Source of the DNA: an uncultured bacterium
GTDB lineage: Bacteria > Bacteroidota > Bacteroidia > Sphingobacteriales > Sphingobacteriaceae
Assembly: GCA_903828245.1 (NCBI GenBank)
Contig: CAIKLP010000037.1
Coordinates: 36,211 to 100,210, forward strand
Direction: 5' to 3'
DNA length: 64,000 nt
This document shows, in pieces, positions 1 to 9,278 of this stretch (within the stretch, counting starts at the first letter, position 1; the number at the start of each line of letters is the position of its first letter). Under the pieces are notes generated by a model, which saw nothing but the letters and a program-made list of their open reading frames with translations, was not told where the DNA came from and ran no database searches. The position numbers and the translations under genes were made by a program.

Positions 1-315
1 TATGTGAAAGATGTGGTAAATGTGCTATATTTCTTTTTACATCACCGCAAAGATGCAGGTATTTATAATTTAGGATCTGGCAAAGCCAGAACCTTTAAAG
101 ACCTTGCCGCTGCTACCTTTCAAGCCATGGATATAGCGCCACAAATTAATTTTATAGATACACCTGCAGATATTAGAGATAAATACCAATACTTTACAGA
201 AGCAAAAATGCAGAAATTACAAGCGATTGGTTACGACATTCCCTTTCATAGTATAGAAGATGGCGTTCAAGATTATGTGAGTATTTATTTAAAATACGGC
301 ATTAAGGCCATTTAA
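1..315 (+). CDS. hldD: ADP-L-glycero-D-manno-heptose 6-epimerase, C-terminal part
   Basis: The last 104 codons of a gene that begins before the window; the frame is already open at base 1. The residues (VKDVV near the start, then GIYNLGSGKARTFKDLA and a KYQYFTEA segment) follow the C-terminal half of HldD/RfaD, a short-chain dehydrogenase-type epimerase that makes the heptose precursor of the lipopolysaccharide inner core. The NAD-binding Rossmann part lies outside the window, so the catalytic residues cannot be checked. Another NAD-dependent sugar epimerase is possible but less likely, given the conserved spacing of the phrases. Confidence 0.8.
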   Translation, partial: YVKDVVNVLYFFLHHRKDAGIYNLGSGKARTFKDLAAATFQAMDIAPQINFIDTPADIRDKYQYFTEAKMQKLQAIGYDIPFHSIEDGVQDYVSIYLKYGIKAI

Positions 316-440
316 ACACTTTTTATTAAAAAAAAGTAATTAAATATTGATTTTTTAACAAAAATTTTATCGATATTGAATATTAATATAAATGAAGGAT
401 TATCATTTATACCAAATTTTAACAATTTATAAACGACACT

Positions 441-3400
441 ATGAACCAAAACTTAAAAACAAATAAATCAAGGCTCTTGCCAATGATTTTTATGGGTATA
501 TTTTTTATACTCTCTTCGCTACAAACAAGAGCACAAATTGCGATCGATTTTAATGGAGCATTTCCGCCTCCAGGCCCACCTTTAATTAGTAATCCAATTG
601 GAACGGGTACATCTGATGCGCCAGGCTTAGTAAAATGGTATAGAGGCGATACCGTGGTCGTAACCGACTTCGGTAATACTGGTATTAACCCAGGTCGAGG
701 TGGAACTGGATTTGCAGCATGTTTTAACACTTACGATATATTAAGTGGTGGTAAAGCTGATTTAATTATCAATGATGTAAACTTATCAACAGGATATTCA
801 CCAGCTGCGGTTTTAAAATTTTGGATGATTAATGCTAGTGGTACTGACGTTATAAAAGTATACGCAAGAAACGGAACAGACCCTTGGGTACAAATAGGTG
901 CGGCATCATATGGTGTTTACACAGCATTTACAGAAGTAAGCATCAGTTTAAGTGCATTTACTGGTGGTGCTAATACAGCTGTAGATATTAGATTAGAAGG
1001 TACATCTGACTATGGTGCAGATAATATTGGTATTGATGATATCTCGATTGATCCACCTTCACCAATGACTTATGTTTCTTCAACAACCACACAAAAATTA
1101 AACGACAGAGAAATATTTAAACCGCTACCGAATCAAGAAATTATTCGAATGCAAATTAATACATCGGGTACTTTAAGTCCTGTTGTGCCAAATACCTTTC
1201 ATTTAAGTACAAGTGGCACTAATGTTCTTGCAAATATTTCGAATGCAAAATTATGGTACACGGGTACAGTAAACACATTCAATTTTAAAACAGCTACACC
1301 TGTTGGTAATGTGGTAGCTACACCGACTGCAAATTTCAACATCACAGGTATAACACAAGCATTAGCAGAGGGACAAAACTATTTCTTCTTAACGTATGAT
1401 GTTGCTGCAAGTGCAACATTAAACGATACGGCAGATGCTAAATTTGATTCATTAAAAATAGGTACTACCAATTATGTGCCTACAGTAACTAACCCAGCAG
1501 GTAGAAGAATTATTAGAGCTGCAACAGCTTTTTATAAAAACGCTGGCCTAGGCACATCGGCAAATGGTAGAGCTCCATCTACAGGTATAAAATACAATAG
1601 ATCTATAGCTATTTACCCTGCATCTGAATATCCAGATTTAAAAGCAGGTACCTCGATTAGTACTGCAGGATTTGAAATTGCAGCTTTAGGCGCGAGTCAA
1701 GCTGCAGTAACTGGTACTTTGAAAATGTACATGGTAAATACAACAGATGTGTCTTACTTAAAATCTGCTGTGTTTGGAACAGCAATTGTAGGCATGAAAA
1801 AAGTGTACGATGGCCCTGTAACTATAAACCCAGAAACAGGTTCGTTTGATATTCGTTTTGATTCAACTTTATTATATACTGGAGGAAATATCTATTTCGC
1901 TTATGATTGGGAAATTACCAGTGCTATCAGTACTTCTGCAGTATACTACTGTAACAGTGCTACAGTAGGTGGTACAAGTGGTAATAGATCTGGTACTTCT
2001 GCTATTGCTGCACCTACAACTGCATTAGCTGCATCAGCATTTAGACCATCTGTAAAATTCGGTTCTACAGCTATAGCAAATGATGCTGCAGTCACTTCAT
2101 TATTTACTTATACAGAAATGGCTAACCCAGCAGCAAACCAACATCAAGTAAGAGCGATAGTAAAAAATAATGGTTTCAATCCATTGACTAGTTACAATGT
2201 TAACTTAACAGTAGCGGGTGCCAATACTTATTCAAATACGAAACAAGTTACCTTATTATTTGGTGAATCGGCAACTGTTACATTTGATGCATATAGCAAT
2301 ATCGCAAATGGTGTTAATACAGTAAAAGTAAAAGTAGCTGCAGATGGTAATACATCGAACGACTCTCTTCAAGCTTCACAAAATGTTACAGCAAAAAGAT
2401 TTAGTTATGCAACAAATACTGCACCAACCGGAACATTAGGTTACAATACGGGTGCCGGTTTATTTTTAACTAAATACAAAGCAGTAGGTGCTTGGTTAGT
2501 GGATAGTGTGCGCATTTCAATTGCAAACAATGCGGCATCTGCTACTAAGAAAGTATTTGCAGTGGTTTTAAATTCTGAAGGTACTATTATTGCAAAATCA
2601 GATACGGTAACTTTAGTTATAGGTGATTTAAATACTTTTAAAACTTTTGCAATTACAGCTCCTAGAACTGTTTCAAACGAAGACTTCTATGTAGGATTAT
2701 CTCAAGTTGCAAATGCAGTTGGCTATTTCCCATTAGGTACTCAAACAGAATCACCAGGCAGACCAGGTGCATATTATACCGCATCATCAACAGGTGCAGG
2801 TATCGGCGAAGCAAGTATATATGGAAGATTCCCTATTGATGCATATGTAAGTGCAGCAGGTCCGGCGCCAACGGTAAGCTTAGGTGCTGATAGAACAATT
2901 TGCGCTGGAGACTCTGTAACACTAGATGCAGGTAACCCAGGTATGACTTATTTGTGGAGTACGGGTGCAACTACTAAAACTATTGTAGCAAAAACTGCAG
3001 GTGATTATTCAGTTACTGTTCGTAACGCACAAGGCAACCCAACAAGAGATACAGTAAATGTTGCGGTAAACGCATTCGTTGCTGCAAGCGTTAATATTTC
3101 GCAATCACCATCAGGTATTGTTTGTGCAGGTTTACCAGTAACTTTCACTGCAACTCCAACGAATGGCGGTACTACTCCAACTTATGCATGGTTTAAAAAC
3201 GGTACTGTTGTAGCTAATGCAACAGCTGCAACTTATACTTCATCATCATTAGCAAATAATGATGTTGTTTCAGCTATTATGACTTCTAGCTTATTATGTA
3301 AGACAGGAAGTCCGGATACTTCTAACTCCATTACTATGCAAGTATCTGCAGGTGCTGCAGCTGTTACTGTAACGGCGGCTCCTACTACAGCAGCTCCATA

Positions 3401-4955
3401 TTGTGCTGGTTCATCAGTATCATTTACTGCTACAGCAAGTAATGGTGGTGCTGTTCCCAAATACAAGTGGTATGTAAATAATGTATTATCAGCAAATGAT
3501 TCTACCGCTAATTTTACAGCATTAAATTTAAATAATAATGATACGGTGAAAGTTCAATTAACTTCTAACTCATTATGTATTTTAGGTAGCAATACTGCAA
3601 CATTTAAATATGGTGTAACAATTTCACCAAACTTACCAGTGAGTGTAATTGTGACTGCAGATAAAGATTCTATTTGCGGTGGACAAACAATCACATTTAC
3701 GGCTACACCTACAAACGGTGGTGGAAGTCCAGCTTACAAATGGTACAGAAATGGTATATTATTATCGGGTCAAACAAATGCTACATTAGCAACATCGTTA
3801 ATCGAAAATAAGGATACAATTACCTGTATGTTAACTTCGAGTCAAATTTGCCAATCAGGCGGACCAGCAATTTCGAATAGCTTTATCACTAAAGTAAAAC
3901 CATTACCTAATTCAAACTTTACGAGTTTAAATAGTAATCGCACAGTGAGTTTCACAAGCACTTCTACTAATGCATTGTCATATGCTTGGTCATTTGGTGA
4001 TGGTGGAACATCAACCTCTCCAAATCCATCACATACATATACTGCAGATGGTAACTTTATTGTTAGTTTAATCACAAATAATATTTGTGGTAGCGATACA
4101 ATTAACAAAAACGTTTTAGTAAGTTCATTAGACATAACAGTTTCGGGTGTAACTGCACCTGTAAGTGCTTGTAATTTAACTGCTACAACAGTTGTTAGAA
4201 TTCGTATAAGAAATAATAGAGCAGTAGAATTAACTAATGTGCCGGTTTCTTATCAAATTAATGGGGGTGCTATCGTTAACGAAATCGTTCCTTTAATTGC
4301 TGCCAATGGCTTAAAAATCCATTCTTTTACAACCACTGCAGACTTATCGACAGATGGTACATATAACATAAAAGGATGGGCTTCATTGCCAAATGATATA
4401 GATAATTCTAATGATACTTTTAAGGTAATCATATTCAATCAATCGGCACCAAATGCAATGTTTACTTCAAGTGTTACAGGAGGCGATTTAACACTCACGA
4501 ATACTTCGGGTGAAGGATTATCCGCAACTACTTATTCTTGGAGTTTTGGAGACGGGATTATTTCGAATGATAAAAATCCATCCCATACCTACGCTGCAGC
4601 CGGATCTTATGTTGTTTCGTTAATTGCAACAAATACATGTGGATCAGATACTTTGAATCAAACTATTAATGTTACAGCAGTAGGTCTTAATAACACCATA
4701 AATGCTAAAAACGTAATGGTTTATCCTAACCCTAATAATGGTCAATTCAAAATTGATTTCAAATTAAATTTAAAGGATAATGTAACCTTAAAAATAGTTA
4801 ATCTAAGTGGCCAAATAGTATATCAAAACAATTTGGGTAGCACACTATCAGAAAACCTAAGCATTGACTTGAGCGAATTAGCTTCTGGAGTTTATACTTT
4901 AAGGGTAGAAGGTGTGAATACACAAATCACGAAGAAAATAAGTGTCATTAAGTAA
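441..4955 (+). CDS. Large secreted Ig-like/PKD repeat protein with T9SS type A sorting domain
   Basis: A 1504-residue exported protein. Residues 1-32 form a signal peptide (hydrophobic stretch MIFMGIFFILSS, then an Ala before Gln). The first third is low in recognisable motifs and has a jelly-roll-like adhesin character. Around residues 815-880 is an Ig-like unit containing LGADRTICAGDSVTLDAG, typical of Bacteroidota surface proteins. Three tandem Ig-like repeats of about 92 residues follow (roughly 880-1150), then two PKD domains, each with WSFGDG and an NPSHTY motif. The last 80 residues (VYPNPNNGQF and a final KKISVIK) are a type A T9SS sorting domain, which is removed on secretion to the cell surface or medium. 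A role in adhesion or matrix formation is inferred from architecture only. No catalytic motif was seen. A strong terminator follows. Confidence 0.85.
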   Translation: MNQNLKTNKSRLLPMIFMGIFFILSSLQTRAQIAIDFNGAFPPPGPPLISNPIGTGTSDAPGLVKWYRGDTVVVTDFGNTGINPGRGGTGFAACFNTYDILSGGKADLIINDVNLSTGYSPAAVLKFWMINASGTDVIKVYARNGTDPWVQIGAASYGVYTAFTEVSISLSAFTGGANTAVDIRLEGTSDYGADNIGIDDISIDPPSPMTYVSSTTTQKLNDREIFKPLPNQEIIRMQINTSGTLSPVVPNTFHLSTSGTNVLANISNAKLWYTGTVNTFNFKTATPVGNVVATPTANFNITGITQALAEGQNYFFLTYDVAASATLNDTADAKFDSLKIGTTNYVPTVTNPAGRRIIRAATAFYKNAGLGTSANGRAPSTGIKYNRSIAIYPASEYPDLKAGTSISTAGFEIAALGASQAAVTGTLKMYMVNTTDVSYLKSAVFGTAIVGMKKVYDGPVTINPETGSFDIRFDSTLLYTGGNIYFAYDWEITSAISTSAVYYCNSATVGGTSGNRSGTSAIAAPTTALAASAFRPSVKFGSTAIANDAAVTSLFTYTEMANPAANQHQVRAIVKNNGFNPLTSYNVNLTVAGANTYSNTKQVTLLFGESATVTFDAYSNIANGVNTVKVKVAADGNTSNDSLQASQNVTAKRFSYATNTAPTGTLGYNTGAGLFLTKYKAVGAWLVDSVRISIANNAASATKKVFAVVLNSEGTIIAKSDTVTLVIGDLNTFKTFAITAPRTVSNEDFYVGLSQVANAVGYFPLGTQTESPGRPGAYYTASSTGAGIGEASIYGRFPIDAYVSAAGPAPTVSLGADRTICAGDSVTLDAGNPGMTYLWSTGATTKTIVAKTAGDYSVTVRNAQGNPTRDTVNVAVNAFVAASVNISQSPSGIVCAGLPVTFTATPTNGGTTPTYAWFKNGTVVANATAATYTSSSLANNDVVSAIMTSSLLCKTGSPDTSNSITMQVSAGAAAVTVTAAPTTAAPYCAGSSVSFTATASNGGAVPKYKWYVNNVLSANDSTANFTALNLNNNDTVKVQLTSNSLCILGSNTATFKYGVTISPNLPVSVIVTADKDSICGGQTITFTATPTNGGGSPAYKWYRNGILLSGQTNATLATSLIENKDTITCMLTSSQICQSGGPAISNSFITKVKPLPNSNFTSLNSNRTVSFTSTSTNALSYAWSFGDGGTSTSPNPSHTYTADGNFIVSLITNNICGSDTINKNVLVSSLDITVSGVTAPVSACNLTATTVVRIRIRNNRAVELTNVPVSYQINGGAIVNEIVPLIAANGLKIHSFTTTADLSTDGTYNIKGWASLPNDIDNSNDTFKVIIFNQSAPNAMFTSSVTGGDLTLTNTSGEGLSATTYSWSFGDGIISNDKNPSHTYAAAGSYVVSLIATNTCGSDTLNQTINVTAVGLNNTINAKNVMVYPNPNNGQFKIDFKLNLKDNVTLKIVNLSGQIVYQNNLGSTLSENLSIDLSELASGVYTLRVEGVNTQITKKISVIK
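3079..3890 (+). repeat. Three tandem ~92-codon Ig-like repeats
   Basis: Three consecutive units inside the large secreted protein each hold a conserved Cys, an FTAT-(P/S)-NGG core, a KWY or AWF aromatic motif and a second Cys about 45 residues later. Equivalent positions fall near bases 3145, 3423 and 3697, a period of about 276 bases. The DNA of the units has diverged, so the duplication is not recent. Confidence 0.7.
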
Positions 4956-4970
4956 TTATTAAAGTAAAAT

Positions 4971-5006
4971 AAAAAAGCCCCTGAGATTTTTCTCAGGGGC
5001 TTTTTT
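4971..5006. terminator. Bidirectional rho-independent terminator
   Basis: A near-perfect hairpin with stem AAAAAAGCCCCTGAG and its complement around a short T-rich loop, with a T run on both strands. It lies between the convergent ends of the secreted protein gene and the RNase G gene and should serve both. Confidence 0.9.
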
Positions 5007-5018
5007 ATTTAATATTAT

Positions 5019-6572
5019 TTATAAGACAATCTCTTCTTCTTTACTATTATAAAAATGAAATTCTAAATAATGATGGCCGCTGAGGCCTTTTATTTTTATC
5101 CATTTTTTATATTTCATGAACCATTTAAATCGTTGAGAAATCAATCCCTTTTTTAAATAGGCTTCTATAAATGGATGAACTGTTAAAGAGATTCCTCTTT
5201 CGTTCTGTTCGTTTAAAATAAAATTAAGATTACTTTCGATTTCGTCTAGTAAAACAATGCTTGCCCTAATTTCGCCACTACCATCACAACTTGGGCACTT
5301 TTCTACCGTAACAATATTCATCTCTGGACGAACACGCTGACGCGTAACTTGTACTAAACCAAATTTGCTTGGAGGTAAAATAGTATGCTTGGCACGATCT
5401 TCATTCATCAAATCTTTTAAATGATCGAACAAGACTTTTTTATTGCTGGCTTTATGCATGTCGATAAAGTCAATCACAATAATGCCGCCCATATCGCGCA
5501 GGCGTAATTGGCGAGCAATTTCTTTAGCCGCTTCCATATTTACTTGCAAAGCATTTTCTTCTTGATTCACTTCGGCCGTATTTCTATTGCCACTGTTAAC
5601 ATCAATTACATGCAATGCCTCGGTATGTTCAATAATTAAATAAGCGCCACCCGGAAGGTTGACGGTTTTACCAAATAAATTTTTTATTTGTCTATCGATT
5701 CCAAAATGATCAAACATAGGCTCTTTGCCACGGTAATGTTTGACGATTTTATCTTGTTCGGGTGCTATTTGATGGATATAGGTTTTTACTTCTTCAAAAA
5801 TAGTGGCATCGTTGATGTGCACATTATTGAAAGAGGCATTGAGCATATCTCTTAAAACGGTCGAGGTTTTATCAATTTCTCCTAACATTCTTTTAGCAGG
5901 TTCTGTCGAAACAATTTTACTGCTAACTGTATTCCATCTTTCTACTAATTCTTTAAGGTCGTTGTGAAGTTCTGCTACCCCTTTATTCTCCGAAACGGTT
6001 CTGATAATTACGCCAAAGTTTTTAGGCTTCACGCTTTCGATGATTTTTTTCAATCGATTTCTTTCGCCTGCACTTTTGATTTTTTTAGAAACAGAAATGA
6101 CATCGCTAAAGGGTACTAAAACCACATAACGGCCAGCAAGCGAAATTTCCGCACTGAGTCTAGGACCCTTAGATGATATGGGTTCTTTGGCAATTTGAAC
6201 AGGAATAAGCAGATTCTTACCTAGTATTTCGGTAATTTTTCCACTTTTATTAATATCAACTTCTAATGGAAAGTCGGAGATACTAATTTTTTCGTTTTTA
6301 GGAGCCGTTCGAACGCGTTTGGTATATTTTAATAACGTTTGTACTTGAGATCCTAAATCGAGGTAATGTAAGAACGCATCTTTTTCGTATCCTACATCTA
6401 CAAATGCAGCATTCAAACCTGGCATAATCTTTTTGATTCGCCCTAAATAAATATCACCAACAGAGAAACTGTTATTTGTTTTTTCTTGATGAAGTTCAAT
6501 TAGTTGTTTGTCCTGCAACAATGCCAATACTACTCCTTCGGGTGTAGCATTAATTACTAATTCTTTATTCAA
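5019..6572 (-). CDS. rng: Ribonuclease E/G family endoribonuclease (RNase G)
   Basis: A 517-residue protein with the length and layout of RNase G. The N-terminal MNKELVINATPEGV is followed by an S1 RNA-binding region (YLGRIKKIMPGLNAAFVDVGYEKDAFLHYLDL, about residues 40-75). The DNase I-like catalytic core contains the metal site phrase LHVIDVNSGN and the segment GGIIVIDFIDM, and a CPSCDGSGE Zn-link motif near residue 430 is used for dimerisation. It cleaves single-stranded AU-rich RNA in rRNA maturation and mRNA decay. It is short and lacks the long C-terminal degradosome scaffold of RNase E. The neighbouring HU and ribosomal-type small gene suit a housekeeping nucleic-acid locus. Confidence 0.95.
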   Translation of the reverse strand: MNKELVINATPEGVVLALLQDKQLIELHQEKTNNSFSVGDIYLGRIKKIMPGLNAAFVDVGYEKDAFLHYLDLGSQVQTLLKYTKRVRTAPKNEKISISDFPLEVDINKSGKITEILGKNLLIPVQIAKEPISSKGPRLSAEISLAGRYVVLVPFSDVISVSKKIKSAGERNRLKKIIESVKPKNFGVIIRTVSENKGVAELHNDLKELVERWNTVSSKIVSTEPAKRMLGEIDKTSTVLRDMLNASFNNVHINDATIFEEVKTYIHQIAPEQDKIVKHYRGKEPMFDHFGIDRQIKNLFGKTVNLPGGAYLIIEHTEALHVIDVNSGNRNTAEVNQEENALQVNMEAAKEIARQLRLRDMGGIIVIDFIDMHKASNKKVLFDHLKDLMNEDRAKHTILPPSKFGLVQVTRQRVRPEMNIVTVEKCPSCDGSGEIRASIVLLDEIESNLNFILNEQNERGISLTVHPFIEAYLKKGLISQRFKWFMKYKKWIKIKGLSGHHYLEFHFYNSKEEEIVL

Positions 6573-6648
6573 TGTAAATTTCTTTAATCACACACTGGTG
6601 TATTGAAATCAGCAAATAAAAAAATGGAGAAAACCTATAAAAACAAGT

Positions 6649-6680
6649 CTTGCACGATAGCTATACGCATATCGTGCAAG
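6649..6680 (-). terminator. Hairpin terminator after the 29-residue gene
   Basis: An 11-bp perfect inverted repeat (CTTGCACGATA and its complement) around a 10-base loop. On the minus strand it is followed within four bases by a TTTTT run. It sits between the end of the small basic gene and the start of rng, so it probably ends the HU/TPR/small-gene transcript. The T run is not immediate, so it could also be a processing or attenuation structure. Confidence 0.6.
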
Positions 6681-6715
6681 AAATTTTATAAGGTTAAGCT
6701 GTGCAGATTAGAAGA

Positions 6716-6805
6716 TTACTTCTTCTTATGTCTGTTTTTTCTTAAACGCTTTTTGCGTTTATGAGTAGCCATCTTATGTCTTTTTCTTTTCTTACCGCTT
6801 GGCAT
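6716..6805 (-). CDS. 29-residue very basic ribosomal-type protein (AURKAIP1/COX24-like)
   Basis: An intact small ORF: ATG at 6805, TAA at 6716. The 29-residue product begins MPSGKKRKRHKMATHKRKKR and ends RHKKK. Eleven Lys, six Arg and three His make 20 of 29 residues basic. Bacteroidota genomes carry near-identical peptides annotated with the AURKAIP1/COX24 C-terminal domain. The eukaryotic relative mS38 is a mitochondrial small-subunit ribosomal protein, so a ribosomal role is the natural inference. It lies 25 bases after the TPR gene on the same strand, probably cotranscribed with it, and is followed by a hairpin. It is too short for usual ORF cut-offs. Confidence 0.85.
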   Translation of the reverse strand: MPSGKKRKRHKMATHKRKKRLRKNRHKKK

Positions 6806-6830
6806 AATTCCCAGTGTTAAAGTGAAACAA

Positions 6831-7673
6831 TTATTTTTTTAAATTCTTTATATAATTATCAATGTTGACTAATATGTCTTTATCGATAATGTAAGCTTTT
6901 GCTTTTTTCAAAGCAGCAATGGCTGCTTCATTATTTCCAGTTTGTTCGTATGCATCGGCCAGCATGCCATATATTTCTGCATTAGGTTTCAGTTTTGCAA
7001 CTGTTTCGAAACGCTTAATTGCCTTGTCAAATTGACCCGACTTCATGGAGAACAAACCTAAGTTTAAATTCGCATTTAAATTCAAAGAATCTACTTTTAC
7101 TACCGCGAGTAATAATTGAATTCCTTGCATTGGATTTTGGCCTGCATCTACGATACAACTGCCTAAACCCGATTTAGCATCTAAATTACTCGGCTCTTTT
7201 TCTAGCGCAGATTGAAAGCAAGTGGTTGCTTTTTCAATCAATACCGGAATTTTACTAGAGTCCGAATTGTTTTTATATGCTTTTCGAAATGCTTCTGCTG
7301 CTAAAATATATTCTTTAGCATCGTCTGCAGATCCGCTTAAGTAGTAAAATGCAGCAACCGTAAATTGGTTGTTATTTGCATATGCTTCTGCAAGCTCTTT
7401 TATTTTTAATTCTTTTTCGTTTCCAGATAAATCGCCAAGCTCATTTTCTAGTTGAAGAATCATTTTGTTTGTGTTGTCTGCTAAACTCTTTTTAGCAGCG
7501 GCTATTTCTGTATCCATGCTAATGCTAGCACTTTCGGTGCTTTTATTAGCGGCAGCACCTGCTCTCATTCCATTACCAGTACCTGGCGGTTTTAAATCAA
7601 GTGTTAATAAGACAGTCATAATAATAATGATTGCCAGTAGAATTAACCATTGCGTTTTTTTAATGGATTGCAT
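6831..7673 (-). CDS. Membrane-anchored TPR-repeat protein
   Basis: A 280-residue protein with one N-terminal membrane segment (WLILLAIIIIMTVLLTL, residues 9-25), a low-complexity linker, then helical repeats over residues 90-275. These include the TPR-like phrases NLNANLNLGLFSMKSGQFDKAIKRFE and IYGMLADAYEQTGNNEAAIAALKKA. TPR arrays bind other proteins; no partner can be named. The anchor should place the repeats in the periplasm. It begins 6 bases after the HU gene ends and is followed 25 bases on by the small basic gene, so the three are likely one transcript. The function is unknown. Confidence 0.75.
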   Translation of the reverse strand: MQSIKKTQWLILLAIIIIMTVLLTLDLKPPGTGNGMRAGAAANKSTESASISMDTEIAAAKKSLADNTNKMILQLENELGDLSGNEKELKIKELAEAYANNNQFTVAAFYYLSGSADDAKEYILAAEAFRKAYKNNSDSSKIPVLIEKATTCFQSALEKEPSNLDAKSGLGSCIVDAGQNPMQGIQLLLAVVKVDSLNLNANLNLGLFSMKSGQFDKAIKRFETVAKLKPNAEIYGMLADAYEQTGNNEAAIAALKKAKAYIIDKDILVNIDNYIKNLKK

Positions 7674-7679
7674 GAAAAA

Positions 7680-7985
7680 TTATTTCGCTAATGATGCTTT
7701 GCTTTTGGTAGAATTTTTTACTTTTTCTACGAAAGTTTTTGCTGGTTTAAAACTTGGCACATAGTGCTCAGGAATTATAATTGCGGTGTTTTTTGAAATG
7801 TTACGAGCCGTTTTCTTAGCTCTTTTTTTAACAATAAATGAACCAAAACCTCTTACATAAACATTCTCGCCTTCTTGTAAAGAGCCTTTGATTACTTTGA
7901 AAAATGATTCTACCGTTTCTTGTACATCAACTTTTTCAATACCTGTTTTCGCTGCAATTTCAGCAATAATTTCAGCTTTTGTCAT
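7680..7985 (-). CDS. hup: HU-family DNA-binding protein
   Basis: A 101-residue HU/IHF-fold protein. MTKAEIIAEIAAKTG starts the helical dimerisation body, VRGFGSFIVKKRAKKTARN holds the hallmark GFGSF turn and basic arm base, and PSFKPAKTFVEKV is the closing strand and helix. A short Lys/Ser tail (residues 88-101) extends past the usual 90-residue body. It bends and compacts DNA as a dimer. It is probably the first gene of a small minus-strand operon with the TPR gene. A possible -7 element TATAATTG (one mismatch to TAnnTTTG) lies at 8033-8040. Confidence 0.95.
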   Translation of the reverse strand: MTKAEIIAEIAAKTGIEKVDVQETVESFFKVIKGSLQEGENVYVRGFGSFIVKKRAKKTARNISKNTAIIIPEHYVPSFKPAKTFVEKVKNSTKSKASLAK

Positions 7986-8186
7986 CTTTTATAATTTTTT
8001 AATGAATTTAACTTACGTTTTTTAAAGGGATGCAATTATAGCGCTTTTCATTGATATTCAGAAATAAAAAACAGAAAAAACCGCTTTTATTTGTGAATTC
8101 TTTAAAATTAAATGATTGATACTGTTTTAGTTAAAAAAAGAACCGAATTCTTCGCTATTAAATTAGTCAAATGCTTGTCGAGATTG

Positions 8187-8194
8187 TATTTTTG
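8187..8194 (+). promoter_or_regulatory. -7 element of predicted mutY promoter
   Basis: TATTTTTG is an exact TAnnTTTG match. It ends only 7 bases before the mutY ATG, so the mRNA would have almost no leader. No clear TTTG lies 19-21 bases upstream, which lowers confidence. Confidence 0.4.
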
Positions 8195-8201
8195 AGCAAT
8201 A

Positions 8202-9251
8202 ATGAAGGAAATAGCCCAACAACTCATTGCCTGGTATCATCAAAACAAGCGTGACTTGCCTTGGAGAAACACGCAAGACCCTTATAAAATATGGCTTTCG
8301 GAGATAATTCTCCAACAAACCAGGGTAGAACAGGGTACACCTTATTACCTGCATTTTATAGAAACCTATCCTACTGTTTTTGATTTAGCCAATGCACCAG
8401 AAGCACAAGTATTGCGATCTTGGCAAGGTTTAGGCTATTATTCTAGGGCCAGAAACCTTCATTTTGCCGCAAAAGAAGTGCTTGCTAAGTATAATGGCGA
8501 ATTTCCAAACAATTATGAAACCTTGATGCAATTAAAAGGCGTTGGCGAATATACTGCTGCAGCTATTGCTTCATTTGCCTTTGGGGAGGCCAAAGCGGTT
8601 GTGGACGGCAATGTTTTTAGGCTGCTTGCTAGATTGTTTAATATTGCTACGCCCATCAATACAGGGGCTGGCAAGAAAGAATTTACTGTTTTGGCTAATC
8701 AATTAATAGACCAAGAAAATCCAGCCTTGTTTAATCAGGCCATTATGGAATTTGGTGCCATGCAATGTAAACCAAAGCCCATTTGCGAAACATGTCCTTT
8801 TCAACAATATTGTTCGGCATATGAACAGCAAAACATCGATCAATTACCCGTTAAAAACAATAAATTAAAAATCAGAGCACGCTATTTTCATTATTTGCAT
8901 ATCGAACACGAAGGCGGATTGTATATTAATCGTAGAATAGGAAAAGATATTTGGCAACATTTATATGAAATGCCCTTAATAGAAACAGTATCGGAATTAC
9001 CCGAAAATGAAATGATGCAAAACGCAGAATGGCAAAATATTTTTGCTGATGCCACCATTACGATTCAACATATTTCCACAACATTTAAACATGTTTTAAC
9101 ACATCAGCACATTTATGCCAAATTTTGGAAAATCAACGTTAGCCCCGAATGGCATAAAAATCAAGCATTCTATCAATATATAAAGGATGACGAATTAAAG
9201 ATTTATCCAATCCCAAGATTAATTGAACAGTACTTTCAAAAAAATACTTAA
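8202..9251 (+). CDS. mutY: A/G-specific adenine glycosylase
   Basis: A 349-residue base-excision repair enzyme that removes adenine paired with 8-oxoguanine. Seen: catalytic Glu34 in WLSEIILQQT, the helix-hairpin-helix LKGVGEYTAAAIASF (about 111-125), Asp135 in VVDGNV, a [4Fe-4S] loop with C189, C195, C198 and C204, and a C-terminal NUDIX-like domain (220-349) for 8-oxoG recognition. The first Cys spacing is x5 rather than the common x6. It heads a plus-strand run with ssb, gldE and gldD. The start is supported by the family N-terminus and a -7 box just upstream. Confidence 0.97.
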   Translation: MKEIAQQLIAWYHQNKRDLPWRNTQDPYKIWLSEIILQQTRVEQGTPYYLHFIETYPTVFDLANAPEAQVLRSWQGLGYYSRARNLHFAAKEVLAKYNGEFPNNYETLMQLKGVGEYTAAAIASFAFGEAKAVVDGNVFRLLARLFNIATPINTGAGKKEFTVLANQLIDQENPALFNQAIMEFGAMQCKPKPICETCPFQQYCSAYEQQNIDQLPVKNNKLKIRARYFHYLHIEHEGGLYINRRIGKDIWQHLYEMPLIETVSELPENEMMQNAEWQNIFADATITIQHISTTFKHVLTHQHIYAKFWKINVSPEWHKNQAFYQYIKDDELKIYPIPRLIEQYFQKNT

Positions 9252-9278
9252 CTTTATTTTGTATTTAAATTATATAAT

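Noticed and set aside
419..730. Antisense reading frame of 103 codons over the start of the large secreted protein
   Set aside because: It lies fully opposite a gene with a clear signal peptide and repeats, and its own product has no recognisable motif. It is a shadow frame.
7465..7764. Plus-strand frame of 99 codons across the TPR/HU junction
   Set aside because: Opposes two well-supported minus-strand genes and has no family features.
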